From contig NZ_AXAZ01000003.1 in the NCBI RefSeq assembly GCF_000473065.1, positions 62,001 to 126,000 on the forward strand: a stretch of 64,000 nucleotides of DNA, in the 5' to 3' direction. This DNA is from Bradyrhizobium sp. WSM1743 (GTDB lineage: Bacteria > Pseudomonadota > Alphaproteobacteria > Rhizobiales > Xanthobacteraceae). Positions 47,243 through 56,764 of this stretch are shown in pieces. The notes beneath the pieces were generated by a model. That model was not told the origin of the DNA. It was given only the letters and a program-made list of their open reading frames with translations, and made no database searches. How positions within the stretch are numbered: position 1 is the first letter of the stretch; every line of letters begins with the position of its first letter. Made by a program: the position numbers and the translations under genes.

Positions 47243-47734
47243 ATGGGACAGACTGTGCCAAAGCCCGCACTCAGGCCCTTCCTGCCCGCGGATGTGCCCG
47301 TGCTCGCAGCGATCTTCGCCGCCAGCATCGAGGAGCTGACCGGCGACGATTATAGCGAGGCGCAGCAGGAAGCCTGGATGGCGGCGGCCGAGGACGAAGA
47401 GTTCGGCAAGCGGCTCGCCGCCGACCTCACGCTGATCGCGACACTCGAGGGCTCGCCCGTCGGCTTCGCCTCGCTGCGCGGTAACGATCACATTCGCATG
47501 CTCTATGTCCATCCGGCTGTGGCCGGGCAGGGCATCGCAACCATGCTGGTCGACGCGCTGGAGAAGCTCGCCGGCGGCCGCGGCGCGGCGAGCCTGTCGG
47601 TCGATGCCAGCGACAACGCGCAAGGCTTCTTCGCCAAGCGCGGTTACACCGCCCAGCAGCGCAATAGCGTCACCATGGGCGACGAGTGGCTCGCCAACAC
47701 CACCATGAAGAAGACGCTCGGAGCGGGGCCATGA
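47243..47734 (+). CDS. GNAT-family N-acetyltransferase
   Basis: 163 residues from ATG 47243 with GAGG upstream; a GTG at 47234 overlapping the previous stop is possible. ALRPFLPADVPVLAAIFAASI is the first GNAT segment, RMLYVHPAVAGQGIATMLVDALEKLA contains the acetyl-CoA pyrophosphate motif GQGIA, and SVDASDNAQGFFAKRGYTAQQ the C-terminal arm. Acceptor not predictable. Its stop overlaps the cimA start by four bases. Confidence 0.88.
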   Translation: MGQTVPKPALRPFLPADVPVLAAIFAASIEELTGDDYSEAQQEAWMAAAEDEEFGKRLAADLTLIATLEGSPVGFASLRGNDHIRMLYVHPAVAGQGIATMLVDALEKLAGGRGAASLSVDASDNAQGFFAKRGYTAQQRNSVTMGDEWLANTTMKKTLGAGP

Positions 47735-49329
47735 GCAAGGAGCGTCTTTATCTGTTCGACACCACGCTGCGCGACGGGGCGCAGACCAATGGCGTCGATT
47801 TCACGCTGGCTGACAAGCAGGTCATCGCGGCGATGCTCGATGATCTCGGCATCGACTATGTCGAGGGCGGCTATCCCGGCGCCAACCCGCTCGACACGGA
47901 GTTCTTTGGCTCCAAGCCGAAGCTCAATCACGCGCGCTTCACCGCCTTCGGCATGACGCGGCGGGCGGGGCGCTCGGTCTCCAACGATCCCGGTGTCGCC
48001 GGACTGTTGGAGGCGAAGGCGGACGCGATCTGCTTCGTGGCAAAATCGTCCGCCTATCAGGTGCGGGTCGCGCTGGAGACGACAAAGGAGGAGAACCTCG
48101 CTTCGATCCGTGACAGCGTCGCAGCCGCGAAGGCCGCCGGCCGCGAGGTCATGCTCGACTGCGAGCATTTCTTCGACGGCTACAAGGAGGACCCGAGCTT
48201 TGCGCTGGCCTGCGCCAAGGCGGCCTATGAAGCCGGCGCGCGCTGGGTGGTGCTGTGCGACACCAATGGCGGCACCATGCCTGATGAGGTCGAGGCCATT
48301 GTCATCGAGGTGACCAAGCACATTCCCGGCGATCATGTCGGCATCCACGCCCATAACGACACTGAGCAGGCGGTGGCCAATTCGCTCGCCGCGGTGCGCG
48401 CGGGCGCGCGGCAGATCCAGGGCACGCTGAACGGCCTCGGCGAGCGCTGCGGCAACGCCAATCTCTGCTCGCTCATCCCGACGCTGAAATTGAAGAAGGA
48501 CTTTGCTGACGTTTTCGAAATCGGCGTCACGCCGGAGAAGCTGGCGACCCTGGTCAAGGTCTCGCGCACGCTCGATGACATGCTCAACCGCGTGCCGAAC
48601 CGGCATGCTCCTTACGTCGGCGAGAGCGCCTTCGTCACCAAGACCGGCATCCATGCCTCCGCCGTGCTGAAGGATCCGCAGACGTACGAGCACGTGCTGC
48701 CGGAGCTGGTTGGCAATCACCGCAAGGTACTGGTGTCCGATCAGGCCGGCCGCTCCAACGTCATCGCCGAGCTCGACCGCGCCGGCATCGCTTACGACAA
48801 GAGCGATCCCAAGCTGACGCGTCTCGTCGAGGAATTGAAGGAACGCGAGGCGGCCGGCTATGCCTATGAATCCGCCAACGCCTCGTTCGAGCTCCTGGCG
48901 CGCCGCACGCTCGGCAAGGTGCCGCATTATTTCCAGGTCGAGCAGTTCGACGTCAATGTCGAGCAGCGCTACAACGCGCTGGGGGAGCGGGTCACCGTGG
49001 CGCTCGCGGTGGTCAAGGTCGACGTCGCCGGCGAGCATCTGATCTCGGCGGCCGAAGGCAACGGCCCCGTCAACGCGCTCGACGTTGCCCTGCGCAAGGA
49101 TCTCGGCAAGTACCAGAAATACATCGAGGGCTTGACGCTGATCGACTACCGCGTCCGTATCCTCAATGGCGGCACCGGCGCGGTCACGCGCGTCCTGATC
49201 GAGAGCGAGGACGAGAACGGCGACAGCTGGACCACGGTCGGCGTGTCCCCGAACATCATCGACGCCTCGTTCCAGGCGCTGATGGATTCGGTGATCTACA
49301 AGCTCGTGAAGTCGGGCGCGCCCGCGTAG
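47731..49329 (+). CDS. cimA: Citramalate synthase
   Basis: 532 residues from ATG 47731. Alpha-isopropylmalate-synthase family: LFDTTLRDGAQTNGVDFTLADK, GGYPGANPLDTEFF, VLCDTNGGTMPDEVEAI, HNDTEQAVANSLAAVRAGARQIQGTLNGLGERCGNANL is spread over the metal-binding HND/H and GCG region. The C-terminal ~130 residues are the regulatory LeuA-dimer domain. Condenses pyruvate and acetyl-CoA to citramalate, a threonine-independent route to isoleucine. Last gene of the cysS unit. Confidence 0.93.
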   Translation: MSKERLYLFDTTLRDGAQTNGVDFTLADKQVIAAMLDDLGIDYVEGGYPGANPLDTEFFGSKPKLNHARFTAFGMTRRAGRSVSNDPGVAGLLEAKADAICFVAKSSAYQVRVALETTKEENLASIRDSVAAAKAAGREVMLDCEHFFDGYKEDPSFALACAKAAYEAGARWVVLCDTNGGTMPDEVEAIVIEVTKHIPGDHVGIHAHNDTEQAVANSLAAVRAGARQIQGTLNGLGERCGNANLCSLIPTLKLKKDFADVFEIGVTPEKLATLVKVSRTLDDMLNRVPNRHAPYVGESAFVTKTGIHASAVLKDPQTYEHVLPELVGNHRKVLVSDQAGRSNVIAELDRAGIAYDKSDPKLTRLVEELKEREAAGYAYESANASFELLARRTLGKVPHYFQVEQFDVNVEQRYNALGERVTVALAVVKVDVAGEHLISAAEGNGPVNALDVALRKDLGKYQKYIEGLTLIDYRVRILNGGTGAVTRVLIESEDENGDSWTTVGVSPNIIDASFQALMDSVIYKLVKSGAPA

Positions 49330-49336
49330 CTGGAGA

Positions 49337-49430
49337 CATTCCGGGGCGGTCCGCCGGACCGAACTATGGTGCGCAGTTGCGCACCTGAGAATCTCGAGAT
49401 TCCGGGTTCACGCTTTGCGTGTCCCGGAAT
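49337..49430. repeat. Repeat island of short hairpins before the VOC gene
   Basis: Contains GGTGCGCAGTTGCGCACC (49368-49385, hairpin), GAATCTCGAGATTC (49389-49402, perfect palindrome) and the long stem ATTCCGGG...CCCGGAAT at 49399-49430. This is a family of palindromic repeats seen in Bradyrhizobium intergenic DNA, here 24 bases before the next gene. It may terminate cimA transcription. Confidence 0.8.
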
Positions 49431-49454
49431 GACAACGGAGGGGGAGCACGGCAC

Positions 49455-49830
49455 ATGATCGACCACATCTCCGTCGGCGTCAGCGATCTCGAGCGCGCCG
49501 CAAAATTCTACAAGGCAACGCTCGCCACCCTCGGTCTCACGCGCCTCGTCACGCGGCCGCGGACGGTTGGCTTCGGCAAGGCCTATCCCGAGTTCTGGAT
49601 CAACTTACGCGAAGGCATGCCGCGCGTCGGACCGGAGAGCGGCGTGCACATCTGCTTGCGGGCGAAAACCGTCTGAGGTCGATGCGTTTCACGCGGCGGC
49701 GCTGTCCGTTGGCGGCGCCTCCGACGGCGCGCCCGGCATCCGCCCGCACGACCGCGTGCGCTACTACGCAGCCTTCGCCCTCGATCCCGACGGCAACCGG
49801 ATCGAGGCGGTGACGTTTCCGGCAGAGTAA
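49455..49830 (+). pseudogene. VOC/glyoxalase-fold gene with a frameshift
   Basis: Frame 1 (49455-49676) reads IDHISVGVSDLERAAKFYKATL ... VHICLRAKTV then stops. Homology continues in the next frame from about 49670 (SEVDAFHAAALSVGGASDG ... RVRYYAAFALDPDGNRIEAV) to the stop at 49828. A single extra base near 49668 (AAAACCGTCTGAGG) explains it; together they form the usual VOC module of about 125 residues. Either a recent pseudogene or a sequencing error. Confidence 0.78.
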
Positions 49831-49855
49831 AGCGTGATCGCCACAAAGGCGGTGC

Positions 49856-49976
49856 GCTCCCTCTCCCGCTTGCGGAGGAGGGCTGGGGTGGGGGTATCTC
49901 CGCGGGCGAGACCCCCCAAGAGGAGAGAACCCTCACCCGCCGCTGCGCGGCGACCTCTCCCGCATGCGGGAGAGGT
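49856..49976. repeat. Palindromic intergenic repeat, third member of the family
   Basis: Arms CTCCCTCTCCCGCTTGCGGAGG (from 49857) and ACCTCTCCCGCATGCGGGAGAGG (to 49975) each hairpin and pair across; inner GGGTGGGGG / CCCTCACCC. Follows the broken VOC gene and precedes the convergent LOG-family gene. Confidence 0.82.
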
Positions 49977-50011
49977 GACGGAGCCCGCGGCGAAATCGAG
50001 CCAACCAATCG

Positions 50012-50617
50012 TTAAAGCTTGCGCGCCATTTCCGGGGCGAGCTGCTTGTCCGATTCGGCCACCTGTGCTGCGGCCGCCTTCAGCTTCGGCAGGATCTCCT
50101 CGACGCGATCGGCCTTGAGGATGTCGATCGAAAGGCCGGCGCGGATGAACTCGGTCTGGCGCATGTGAGACAAGAGCGAGAATAGCGGCTCCCAGAAATT
50201 GTCGATGTTGGCAAGCAGCACCGGCTTGGCGTGACGGCCGAGCTGCTTCCAGGTCATCTGCTCGACCAGCTCCTCCAGCGTGCCGACGCCGCCCGGCAGC
50301 GCCACGAAGGCATCGGAGCGTTCGAACATCAGGCGCTTGCGCTCGTGCATATCGGGGGTGACGATCATCTCCTGCACGCGCGTCAGCGCGTTCTCGCGCA
50401 GCCGCAGGAAGTCGGGGATGATGCCGGTGACGGTGCCGCCATGGTCGAGCACGGAGGTCGCGACCGCGCCCATCAGGCCGAGCGAGCCGCCGCCATAGAC
50501 CAAGCGGACGTTGTTTTCGGCGAGCGCCTTGCCGAACGCCTTGGCGCCTTCGGTGAAGCGGGGATTTGTTCCAGGGCCGGAGCCGCAGTAGACACAGACG
50601 GTTTTGATAATGCTCAT
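50012..50617 (-). CDS. LOG-family cytokinin riboside 5'-monophosphate phosphoribohydrolase (TIGR00730)
   Basis: 201 residues from ATG 50617 (MSIIKTVCVYCGSGPG); ATG 50626 possible. VYGGGSLGLMGAVATSVLDHGG and ALPGGVGTLEELVEQMTWKQLG hold the LOG motifs; PGGVGTLEE is the defining motif. Hydrolyses cytokinin riboside monophosphates or other nucleoside monophosphates to free bases. In plant-associated bacteria this may release active cytokinin; here the role is inferred only from family. Confidence 0.9.
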   Translation of the reverse strand: MSIIKTVCVYCGSGPGTNPRFTEGAKAFGKALAENNVRLVYGGGSLGLMGAVATSVLDHGGTVTGIIPDFLRLRENALTRVQEMIVTPDMHERKRLMFERSDAFVALPGGVGTLEELVEQMTWKQLGRHAKPVLLANIDNFWEPLFSLLSHMRQTEFIRAGLSIDILKADRVEEILPKLKAAAAQVAESDKQLAPEMARKL

Positions 50618-50818
50618 TGACACCATGATGCATTGCAGCGAAGGGGCGTCAAGCCCAATCGGTGATTCGGACTGTCCGGAAATCTACCGGTAAATGACGA
50701 TAAACAATCAAAGATTCGCCATCTGGCGGGGTGCGTGGGCATCGGGAAGGCTCTATATGACGGGCGAAGATCGTTAATCACAGTTGCGCCCGCATCCGGC
50801 GGGCTTTCAGGCTTCTTG

Positions 50819-52777
50819 ATGGACCAACCTCAATCGTTCGACGGCGCCGACGTTCCTGAGCCTCCCGCTGGAGGACCGCAGGCCGGGGCCACGCTGATGG
50901 GCACGCTGGCGCATCTGTGGCCCTATATCTGGCCGGGCGATCGCTTCGATCTGAAGATGCGGGTGGTCTGGTCGCTGGTGCTGCTGCTCGCCGCCAAGCT
51001 GATCACGCTCGCGGTGCCGTTCAGCTTCAAATGGGCGACGGATGCGCTGACCGGCGCCAACACCGCGCCGGTGCAGGCCGACAACTGGCATCTCTGGGTG
51101 ATCGCCTCGCCGCTGTTGCTGACCGCGAGCTACGGCACGATGCGCATCCTGATGGCGGTGCTGACGCAATGGCGCGACGGCATCTTCGCCCGCGTCGCCA
51201 TGCATGCGGTGCGCAAGCTCGCCACCATCACCTTCATCCACATGCACGATCTGTCGCTGCGCTTCCACCTGGAGCGCAAGACCGGTGGCCTGACGCGCGT
51301 GCTCGAGCGCGGCCGCGAGGGCATCGAGGTCATCGTGCGCATGGTGATCCTCCAGCTGATCCCGACCATCGTCGAAGTCTCGCTGCTGCTGGCGGTGCTG
51401 CTCTGGCAATTCGACTGGCGTTACGTGGTCGCCACCCTGATCACGGTCACGCTCTACATGTACTACACCTACATCGCGACCGAGTGGCGGATCGGCATCC
51501 GCCGCAAGATGAATGATTCCGACACCGAGGCGAACACCAAGGCGATCGACTCGCTGCTCAATTACGAGACGGTGAAGTATTTCAGTGCCGAGGCGCGCGA
51601 GGCGCAGCGCTACGACAAGTCGGTGGCGCGTTACGAGGAAGCGAGCGTCCGCACCTATACTTCGCTTGCTGTGCTCAACACAGGCCAGGCCGTGATCTTC
51701 ACGCTGGGCCTGACCGCGACCATGCTGATGTGCGCGATCGGCGTACGCAACGGCACAAACACCGTCGGCGATTTCGTGCTGGTCAACGCCATGATGATCC
51801 AGCTGTACCAGCCCCTGAATTTCATGGGCATGGTCTATCGCGAGATCAAGCAGGCGATCATCGACATCGAGAAGATGTTCAATGTGCTGGGCCGCGAGGC
51901 CGAGATCAAGGACGCAGCCGACGCGAAGCCGCTGGTCATCTCCGCCGGCACCGTGCGCTTCGAGGACGTGCGCTTTGCCTACGAGTCGGCCCGCCCGATC
52001 CTGAGGGGCATCAGCTTCGAGGTGCCTGCCGGCAAGACCGTTGCCATCGTCGGCCCCTCGGGCGCAGGCAAGTCGACCATCTCGCGGCTGCTGTTCCGCC
52101 TGTATGACGTCTCCGACGGCAAGATCCTGATCGACGGCCAGGACATCCGCGACGTCACGCAGGCCAGCCTGCGTGCATCGATCGGCATGGTGCCGCAGGA
52201 TACCGTGCTGTTCAACGACAGCATCCGCTACAACATCCGCTACGGCCGCTGGGACGCGACTGATACCGAGGTCGAGGAGGCGGCGCGGCTGGCGCAGATC
52301 GACCATTTCATCCGGATGGCGCCGAAGGGCTACGAGACCCAGGTCGGCGAGCGCGGCCTGAAGCTGTCCGGCGGCGAGAAGCAACGCGTCGCGATCGCGC
52401 GCACGGTGCTCAAGGCACCGCCGATCCTGGTGCTGGACGAGGCGACCTCGGCGCTCGACACCCACACCGAGCACGAGATCCAGGGCGCGCTCGATCGCGT
52501 GGCGAAGAACCGCACCTCGCTGGTGATTGCGCACCGGCTTTCCACCATCGTCGGCGCCGACGAGATCATCGTGCTCGACCAGGGCCGCATCGCCGAGCGC
52601 GGCACCCACGCGAAACTGCTCGCGCAGGGCGGCCTCTATGCCAGCATGTGGAACAGGCAGCGCGAGGCCGAGGCGGCGCGCGAGAAGCTGGCCAAGATGG
52701 CCGACGCCAGTGCGGCGCCCAACCGGGAGCCGCCGCCGGTCGATGACATCCTGACGACGCCCGCGGCGGCGGAGTGA
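50819..52777 (+). CDS. ABC exporter, Atm1/ABCB7-like
   Basis: 652 residues from ATG 50819. Six-helix membrane domain (about 50-340) with the Atm1-type sequence NYETVKYFSAEAREAQRYDKSV and LNFMGMVYREIKQAIIDIEKM, then an ABC domain with Walker A GPSGAGKSTIS, signature LSGGEKQRVAIART and Walker B ILVLDEATSALD. These exporters work as homodimers and move glutathione-linked or sulfur-containing compounds out of the cytoplasm in connection with Fe-S synthesis or metal detoxification. No close partner genes. Confidence 0.92.
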   Translation: MDQPQSFDGADVPEPPAGGPQAGATLMGTLAHLWPYIWPGDRFDLKMRVVWSLVLLLAAKLITLAVPFSFKWATDALTGANTAPVQADNWHLWVIASPLLLTASYGTMRILMAVLTQWRDGIFARVAMHAVRKLATITFIHMHDLSLRFHLERKTGGLTRVLERGREGIEVIVRMVILQLIPTIVEVSLLLAVLLWQFDWRYVVATLITVTLYMYYTYIATEWRIGIRRKMNDSDTEANTKAIDSLLNYETVKYFSAEAREAQRYDKSVARYEEASVRTYTSLAVLNTGQAVIFTLGLTATMLMCAIGVRNGTNTVGDFVLVNAMMIQLYQPLNFMGMVYREIKQAIIDIEKMFNVLGREAEIKDAADAKPLVISAGTVRFEDVRFAYESARPILRGISFEVPAGKTVAIVGPSGAGKSTISRLLFRLYDVSDGKILIDGQDIRDVTQASLRASIGMVPQDTVLFNDSIRYNIRYGRWDATDTEVEEAARLAQIDHFIRMAPKGYETQVGERGLKLSGGEKQRVAIARTVLKAPPILVLDEATSALDTHTEHEIQGALDRVAKNRTSLVIAHRLSTIVGADEIIVLDQGRIAERGTHAKLLAQGGLYASMWNRQREAEAAREKLAKMADASAAPNREPPPVDDILTTPAAAE

Positions 52778-52854
52778 TCTTGTCTCCGGTCCCAACTCTG
52801 GCCTAAACAACCCGCGCGACGACCCGTGCCATTAACCCCAAGCGGCAGATAACG

Positions 52855-53553
52855 ATGTCCATTCTCGATTCGATCCAGCGCCAGATTCCGCCGATCCACA
52901 AGGAGGGCTATCCCTTCATCGGCGGTTTCGCGCTGGCAAGCCTGATCCTGTTCTGGCTGTGGTCGCCTTTGGGGTGGATCGGCACCATCCTGACCGTCTG
53001 GTGCGCGCTGTTCTTCCGCGACCCCGTCCGCGTGACACCGGTGCGCGAGGGGCTGGTGGTGTCGCCGGCCGACGGCCGCGTCTCGATGATCACCATGGCG
53101 CTGCCGCCGGCCGAGCTGGGCCTCGGTGACCGGCCATTGCCGCGCATCTCGGTGTTCATGAGCGTGTTCAACTGCCACGTGAACCGCGCTCCCGTGGCGG
53201 GCAGGGTGGACCGCATCGCCTACCGCCCGGGTCTCTTCATCAACGCCGAGCTCGACAAGGCGAGCGAGGACAATGAGCGCAACTCGCTGGTGATCACGAC
53301 GCCCAATGCGCGGATCGGCGTGGTGCAGATCGCCGGTCTCGTCGCCAAGCGCATCGTCTGCTTTGTCAAGGAGGGGCAGTCGATCGGTGCCGGCGAGCGC
53401 TTCGGCCTGATCCGCTTCGGCTCGCGGCTCGATGTCTACCTGCCTGTCGGCACCAAGGCGCTGGTCTCCGAAGGGCAGACCGCGATCGCTGGAGAGACGA
53501 TCCTGGCCGACCTTGCCGGCGACGACCCGAGCCGCGCCTTCCGCGCCAATTAA
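52855..53553 (+). CDS. psd: Phosphatidylserine decarboxylase, short form
   Basis: 232 residues. [46 protein letters not shown] and the C-terminal [11 protein letters not shown], where cleavage before the serine of the GS motif creates the pyruvoyl cofactor. The short N-terminal membrane segment ([16 protein letters not shown]) is typical of alphaproteobacteria. Makes phosphatidylethanolamine from phosphatidylserine. Confidence 0.95.
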   Translation: MSILDSIQRQIPPIHKEGYPFIGGFALASLILFWLWSPLGWIGTILTVWCALFFRDPVRVTPVREGLVVSPADGRVSMITMALPPAELGLGDRPLPRISVFMSVFNCHVNRAPVAGRVDRIAYRPGLFINAELDKASEDNERNSLVITTPNARIGVVQIAGLVAKRIVCFVKEGQSIGAGERFGLIRFGSRLDVYLPVGTKALVSEGQTAIAGETILADLAGDDPSRAFRAN

Positions 53554-53633
53554 CCAATAGTCGGTGCTTATGGGCCGTCCGCCGCAATGGCGGAGGGGGG
53601 TGCGGCTTGCTATATCTCGCCTCGAGGTGAGCA

Positions 53634-54515
53634 ATGACGCCCTATGACTTCAAATATCCCGATGCGCGCCGCCGGCGGTTCCGACCGATCCCGGTGCGGA
53701 TGCTGGTGCCCAACGTCATCACGCTGCTGGCGATCTGCGCCGGCCTGACCTCGATCCGCCTGTCGATCGAGGGGCGGATGTCGCTCGCCGTCTATGCCAT
53801 CGTGTTCGCGGCCGCGCTCGACGGCATCGACGGCCGCATCGCGCGCATGATCAAGGGCCAGTCCAAGTTCGGTGCCGAGCTCGACAGCCTCGCCGACTTC
53901 GTCAATTTCGGCGTGGCGCCCGGCCTGATGCTGTATTTCTGGCAGCTGCACGAGCTCGGCAATGCCGGCTGGATCGCCGCCATGGTGTTCGCGATCTCCG
54001 GCGGCCTGCGGCTTGCGCGCTTCAACGCCACGATGGACGATCCCAACAAGCCGGCCTTCGCCGCCAATTTCTTCACCGGTGTGCCGGCGCCCGCCGGCGC
54101 GATCACGGTGCTGCTGCCGATCTATGTGGCGTTCCTCGAGCTCGGCCGGCTGCCGGCGGCGGTGACGGCGGCCTATACGCTGCTGATCGCCTTCCTGATG
54201 GTGTCGCGCCTGCCGGTGTTCTCCGGCAAGACCAAGCGCATGCGCGTTCCGCCCGAGCTGGTGCTGCCGGCCTTCGTTGCGGTGATCGTCTTCATCGCGC
54301 TCCTGATTGCCTATCCCTGGCACGTGCTGTCGATCGGCACGGTGCTGTATCTTCTCGCTTTGCCGCTCGGCTACAAATCCTATCGCGACCAGGCGCGCGC
54401 GCTGGAAGCCACCGCGCCGTCAGGAGGCGAAGTTCCGTCGCCGCCATCAGCACCAACACTGACGAATTTGTCAGAGCCGCCGCACGATGACGAACGGCCC
54501 GGACGGCTGCACTGA
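53634..54515 (+). CDS. pssA: CDP-diacylglycerol--serine O-phosphatidyltransferase
   Basis: 293 residues with about eight membrane segments. The CDP-alcohol phosphotransferase motif DG-x2-AR-x8-G-x3-D-x3-D is complete in DGRIARMIKGQSKFGAELD and the following SLAD. Makes phosphatidylserine for the decarboxylase encoded just upstream; together they form the phosphatidylethanolamine branch. C-terminal 40 residues are Ser/Pro-rich. Confidence 0.94.
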   Translation: MTPYDFKYPDARRRRFRPIPVRMLVPNVITLLAICAGLTSIRLSIEGRMSLAVYAIVFAAALDGIDGRIARMIKGQSKFGAELDSLADFVNFGVAPGLMLYFWQLHELGNAGWIAAMVFAISGGLRLARFNATMDDPNKPAFAANFFTGVPAPAGAITVLLPIYVAFLELGRLPAAVTAAYTLLIAFLMVSRLPVFSGKTKRMRVPPELVLPAFVAVIVFIALLIAYPWHVLSIGTVLYLLALPLGYKSYRDQARALEATAPSGGEVPSPPSAPTLTNLSEPPHDDERPGRLH

Positions 54516-54638
54516 GCAGCCCGGCGCGGATATCTGCCATGAGGCCTGCCTGAGTTGGGTTGAGACCTGATCTCGGCTATATCGCCCTGTGCCGGCGGCA
54601 TCGCGCCAACAGCGACCGCCAATCTGGGAGAGAACGCC

Positions 54639-55358
54639 GTGACTGATACCGCGACCGGGCCGCTGCCCGCTTCCGTCCTCGAGGCGCTGGGCCGCTACGA
54701 TACCCCGACGATCTGCAATGCCATGGAGATCGTGGCGCCCGAGCGGCGGCTGATCGGCTACACCACCAAGCAACTGGTCTGTCCGTTCCCAGACCTGCCG
54801 CCGATCGTCGGCTATGCCCGCACGGTCACGATCCGCTCGGTGCTGAAATCATCGCTCCCAGCCGAGGAGCAGTCCAAGCGCCGCATCGAATACTATGAAT
54901 ATATCGGCACCGGTCATGGCCCGCGCATCTCGGTGATCCAGGACATCGACGGGCCTGATGTCGGCTATGGCGCGTTCTGGGGCGAGGTGCAGAGCAACGT
55001 GCACAAGGCCCTCGGCTGCCTCGGCGTGATCACCGACGGCTCGATCCGCGACATCCCGCAGTGGGCGCCGGGCTTCCAGGCACTCGCCGGCTCGATCGGC
55101 CCGTCGCATGCCTGGGTGCACGCGGAAAGCTTTGGCGGCGAAGTGCGCGTCGCCGGCATGACCGTGAAGTCGGATGATCTCATCCACGCCGACCAGCATG
55201 GTGCCATCGTGATCCCGCTCGACGTCGCCGCAAAGCTGCCGGAGGCAGCCGAACTCTGCGGCCGCCGCGAGACGCCGATCCTCGAGATCGCCCGCAGCCC
55301 CGATTTCTCGCTGGAAAAGCTGAAGGCCGCGCTGAAGCGCTCGGCGGAAATCCACTAA
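54639..55358 (+). CDS. RraA-like / HMG aldolase family protein
   Basis: 239 residues from GTG 54639 (GGGAGAGA upstream). ALGRYDTPTICNAMEIVAPE at the N-terminus, GALVT-like GVITDGSIRDIPQWAPGF with the DG-SIRD motif, and VKSDDLIHADQHGAIVIP are diagnostic of the RraA/4-hydroxy-4-methyl-2-oxoglutarate aldolase fold. The Asp in DGSIRD and neighbouring Arg bind metal and substrate in the aldolases. Could be an aldolase or a related lyase. Confidence 0.88.
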   Translation: MTDTATGPLPASVLEALGRYDTPTICNAMEIVAPERRLIGYTTKQLVCPFPDLPPIVGYARTVTIRSVLKSSLPAEEQSKRRIEYYEYIGTGHGPRISVIQDIDGPDVGYGAFWGEVQSNVHKALGCLGVITDGSIRDIPQWAPGFQALAGSIGPSHAWVHAESFGGEVRVAGMTVKSDDLIHADQHGAIVIPLDVAAKLPEAAELCGRRETPILEIARSPDFSLEKLKAALKRSAEIH

Positions 55359-55373
55359 GCGCGGTTGAACGAC

Positions 55374-55667
55374 CTACGGCCGCGAAGCCGGCCGTGGGCC
55401 GCCTTGCTCCGCCAGGAACTGAGCCGCTTGATCCGGCTCACCGAACATTGCGGCGGCGCATCCGATCAGGGTGAAGCCGCCTGCGAGGTCCCATAGCGTG
55501 ATGTCCTCCGCATTGTCCGGGAGGTGAATCAAGCGCGCTGCGATCGCCGCGAAGGCGGCCTCGACAAAGAGCAGGATGCTGAAGGCCGGCAGGACGAGCT
55601 CCGGCTCGAGCAGGTGGAACGCCAGCGCCGCGGGCAGCGCAGTGAGAAGGCTGAACAGCGTCAACAT
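55374..55667 (-). CDS. Small hypothetical membrane protein
   Basis: 97 residues. Three hydrophobic segments: LTLFSLLTALPAALAFHLL, LVLPAFSILLFVEAAFAAIAARLIHL and LWDLAGGFTLIGCAAAMFG, with a Pro/Arg tail. No family recognised. Convergent with the RraA-like gene and divergent from the MotA-like gene. Confidence 0.65.
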   Translation of the reverse strand: MLTLFSLLTALPAALAFHLLEPELVLPAFSILLFVEAAFAAIAARLIHLPDNAEDITLWDLAGGFTLIGCAAAMFGEPDQAAQFLAEQGGPRPASRP

Positions 55668-55967
55668 CGCGATGGCTCCCGCGATTGAGCATGCCGCCCC
55701 GCTTCAGAATAGCAATTCATCCTTCGTCCCGGATGTGGCGGAGGGCCGCAGCCGATGTGACGTCGTGGCGCGCCTGCTTATGGTTAGCGAAGTGTTGAAA
55801 TTCCCATCGCTCGCCGGCAGCAGCAATCGCAGCAGCGGGCAGCACGCTGTCCAGACTTAACCTTTACGCGGCTTTAAGGGCGGCACTCTAGGGTTTCCGA
55901 TGCGGTTCGGGGTTGGGCCGCGCCAGCGGCCAGGACGGCCGTTGTTGCGTTCGCGTTGGAGTCTCCC
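55668..55967. other. Divergent gap before MotA-like gene
   Basis: 300 bases; a plausible Shine-Dalgarno GGAG lies at 55959 before the MotA-like ATG. No gene, repeat or terminator recognised. Confidence 0.5.
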
Positions 55968-56741
55968 ATGGATATCATGACGGGCGTTGGGCTCACGGCG
56001 GGCATCATCGTCATCACCGCGATGATCCTCATGGGCGGCGACCTGCACATGTTCATCTCCGAACATGCGATGATCATCATCTTCGGCGGTTCGATCTCCG
56101 CCACCATGATCCGCTTTCCGCTCTCGGCGCTCCTGCACGGCCTTCCGCTCGGCGCCAAATTCGCCTTCACCATGAGCCGGCTGTCGGCGCACGACCTCGT
56201 CGACGAGCTTGCCCGCATCGCCGAGATCGCCCGCAAGCAGGGGCCGGTGGGGCTCGAAAAGGTCGAGACCGACGAGCCGTTCCTCGCCAAGGGCATCCGC
56301 TACGTCGCCGACGGCTACGATCTCGACTTCATCCGTGACAATCTCGAGCGCGACCGCGACAACTTCCTGATGCACCTCGACGAGGGCAGCAAGATCTACC
56401 GCGCCATCGGCGACTGCGCCCCGGCGTTCGGCATGATCGGCACCCTGATCGGCATGGTGCAGATGTTCGCCAACATGACCGACCCCTCCAAGCTCGGCCC
56501 GTTCATGGCGACCGCGCTGCTCGCCACCCTCTACGGCGCACTAGTTGCGAACCTGTTCTGTCTGCCGATCGCCGACAAGCTGCATGGCAAGCTGCTGGAT
56601 GAAGAGACCAACCGCACCCTGATCATCGACGGCATCCTCATGATCCGCGACTCCAAGAGCCCGACCTTGGTGCGCGAAATGCTGCTGGCTTATCTGCCGG
56701 AGAAGCATCGCAACGCCGAGGGTGAACCGGTGCCGGCCTGA
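55968..56741 (+). CDS. MotA/PomA-like stator protein
   Basis: 257 residues, ATG 55968 with GGAG six bases upstream. Four membrane segments: MTGVGLTAGIIVITAMILMGGDLH, MIIIFGGSISATMIRF, CAPAFGMIGTLIGMVQMFANM, LLATLYGALVANLFCLPIADKL. The PAFGMIGTLIGMV proline and the long cytoplasmic loop match MotA-type proton-channel proteins (MotA/TolQ/ExbB group). It pairs with the MotB-like gene 23 bases downstream. No flagellar genes are nearby, so it may power flagellar rotation or another membrane-anchored process. Confidence 0.85.
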   Translation: MDIMTGVGLTAGIIVITAMILMGGDLHMFISEHAMIIIFGGSISATMIRFPLSALLHGLPLGAKFAFTMSRLSAHDLVDELARIAEIARKQGPVGLEKVETDEPFLAKGIRYVADGYDLDFIRDNLERDRDNFLMHLDEGSKIYRAIGDCAPAFGMIGTLIGMVQMFANMTDPSKLGPFMATALLATLYGALVANLFCLPIADKLHGKLLDEETNRTLIIDGILMIRDSKSPTLVREMLLAYLPEKHRNAEGEPVPA

Positions 56742-56764
56742 CCGCGCGCACCAGGATTTAGGTC

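Noticed and set aside
49455..49676. Intact short VOC gene
   Set aside because: The frame ends in the middle of the fold while the rest of the domain continues in another frame, so it is called as frameshifted instead.
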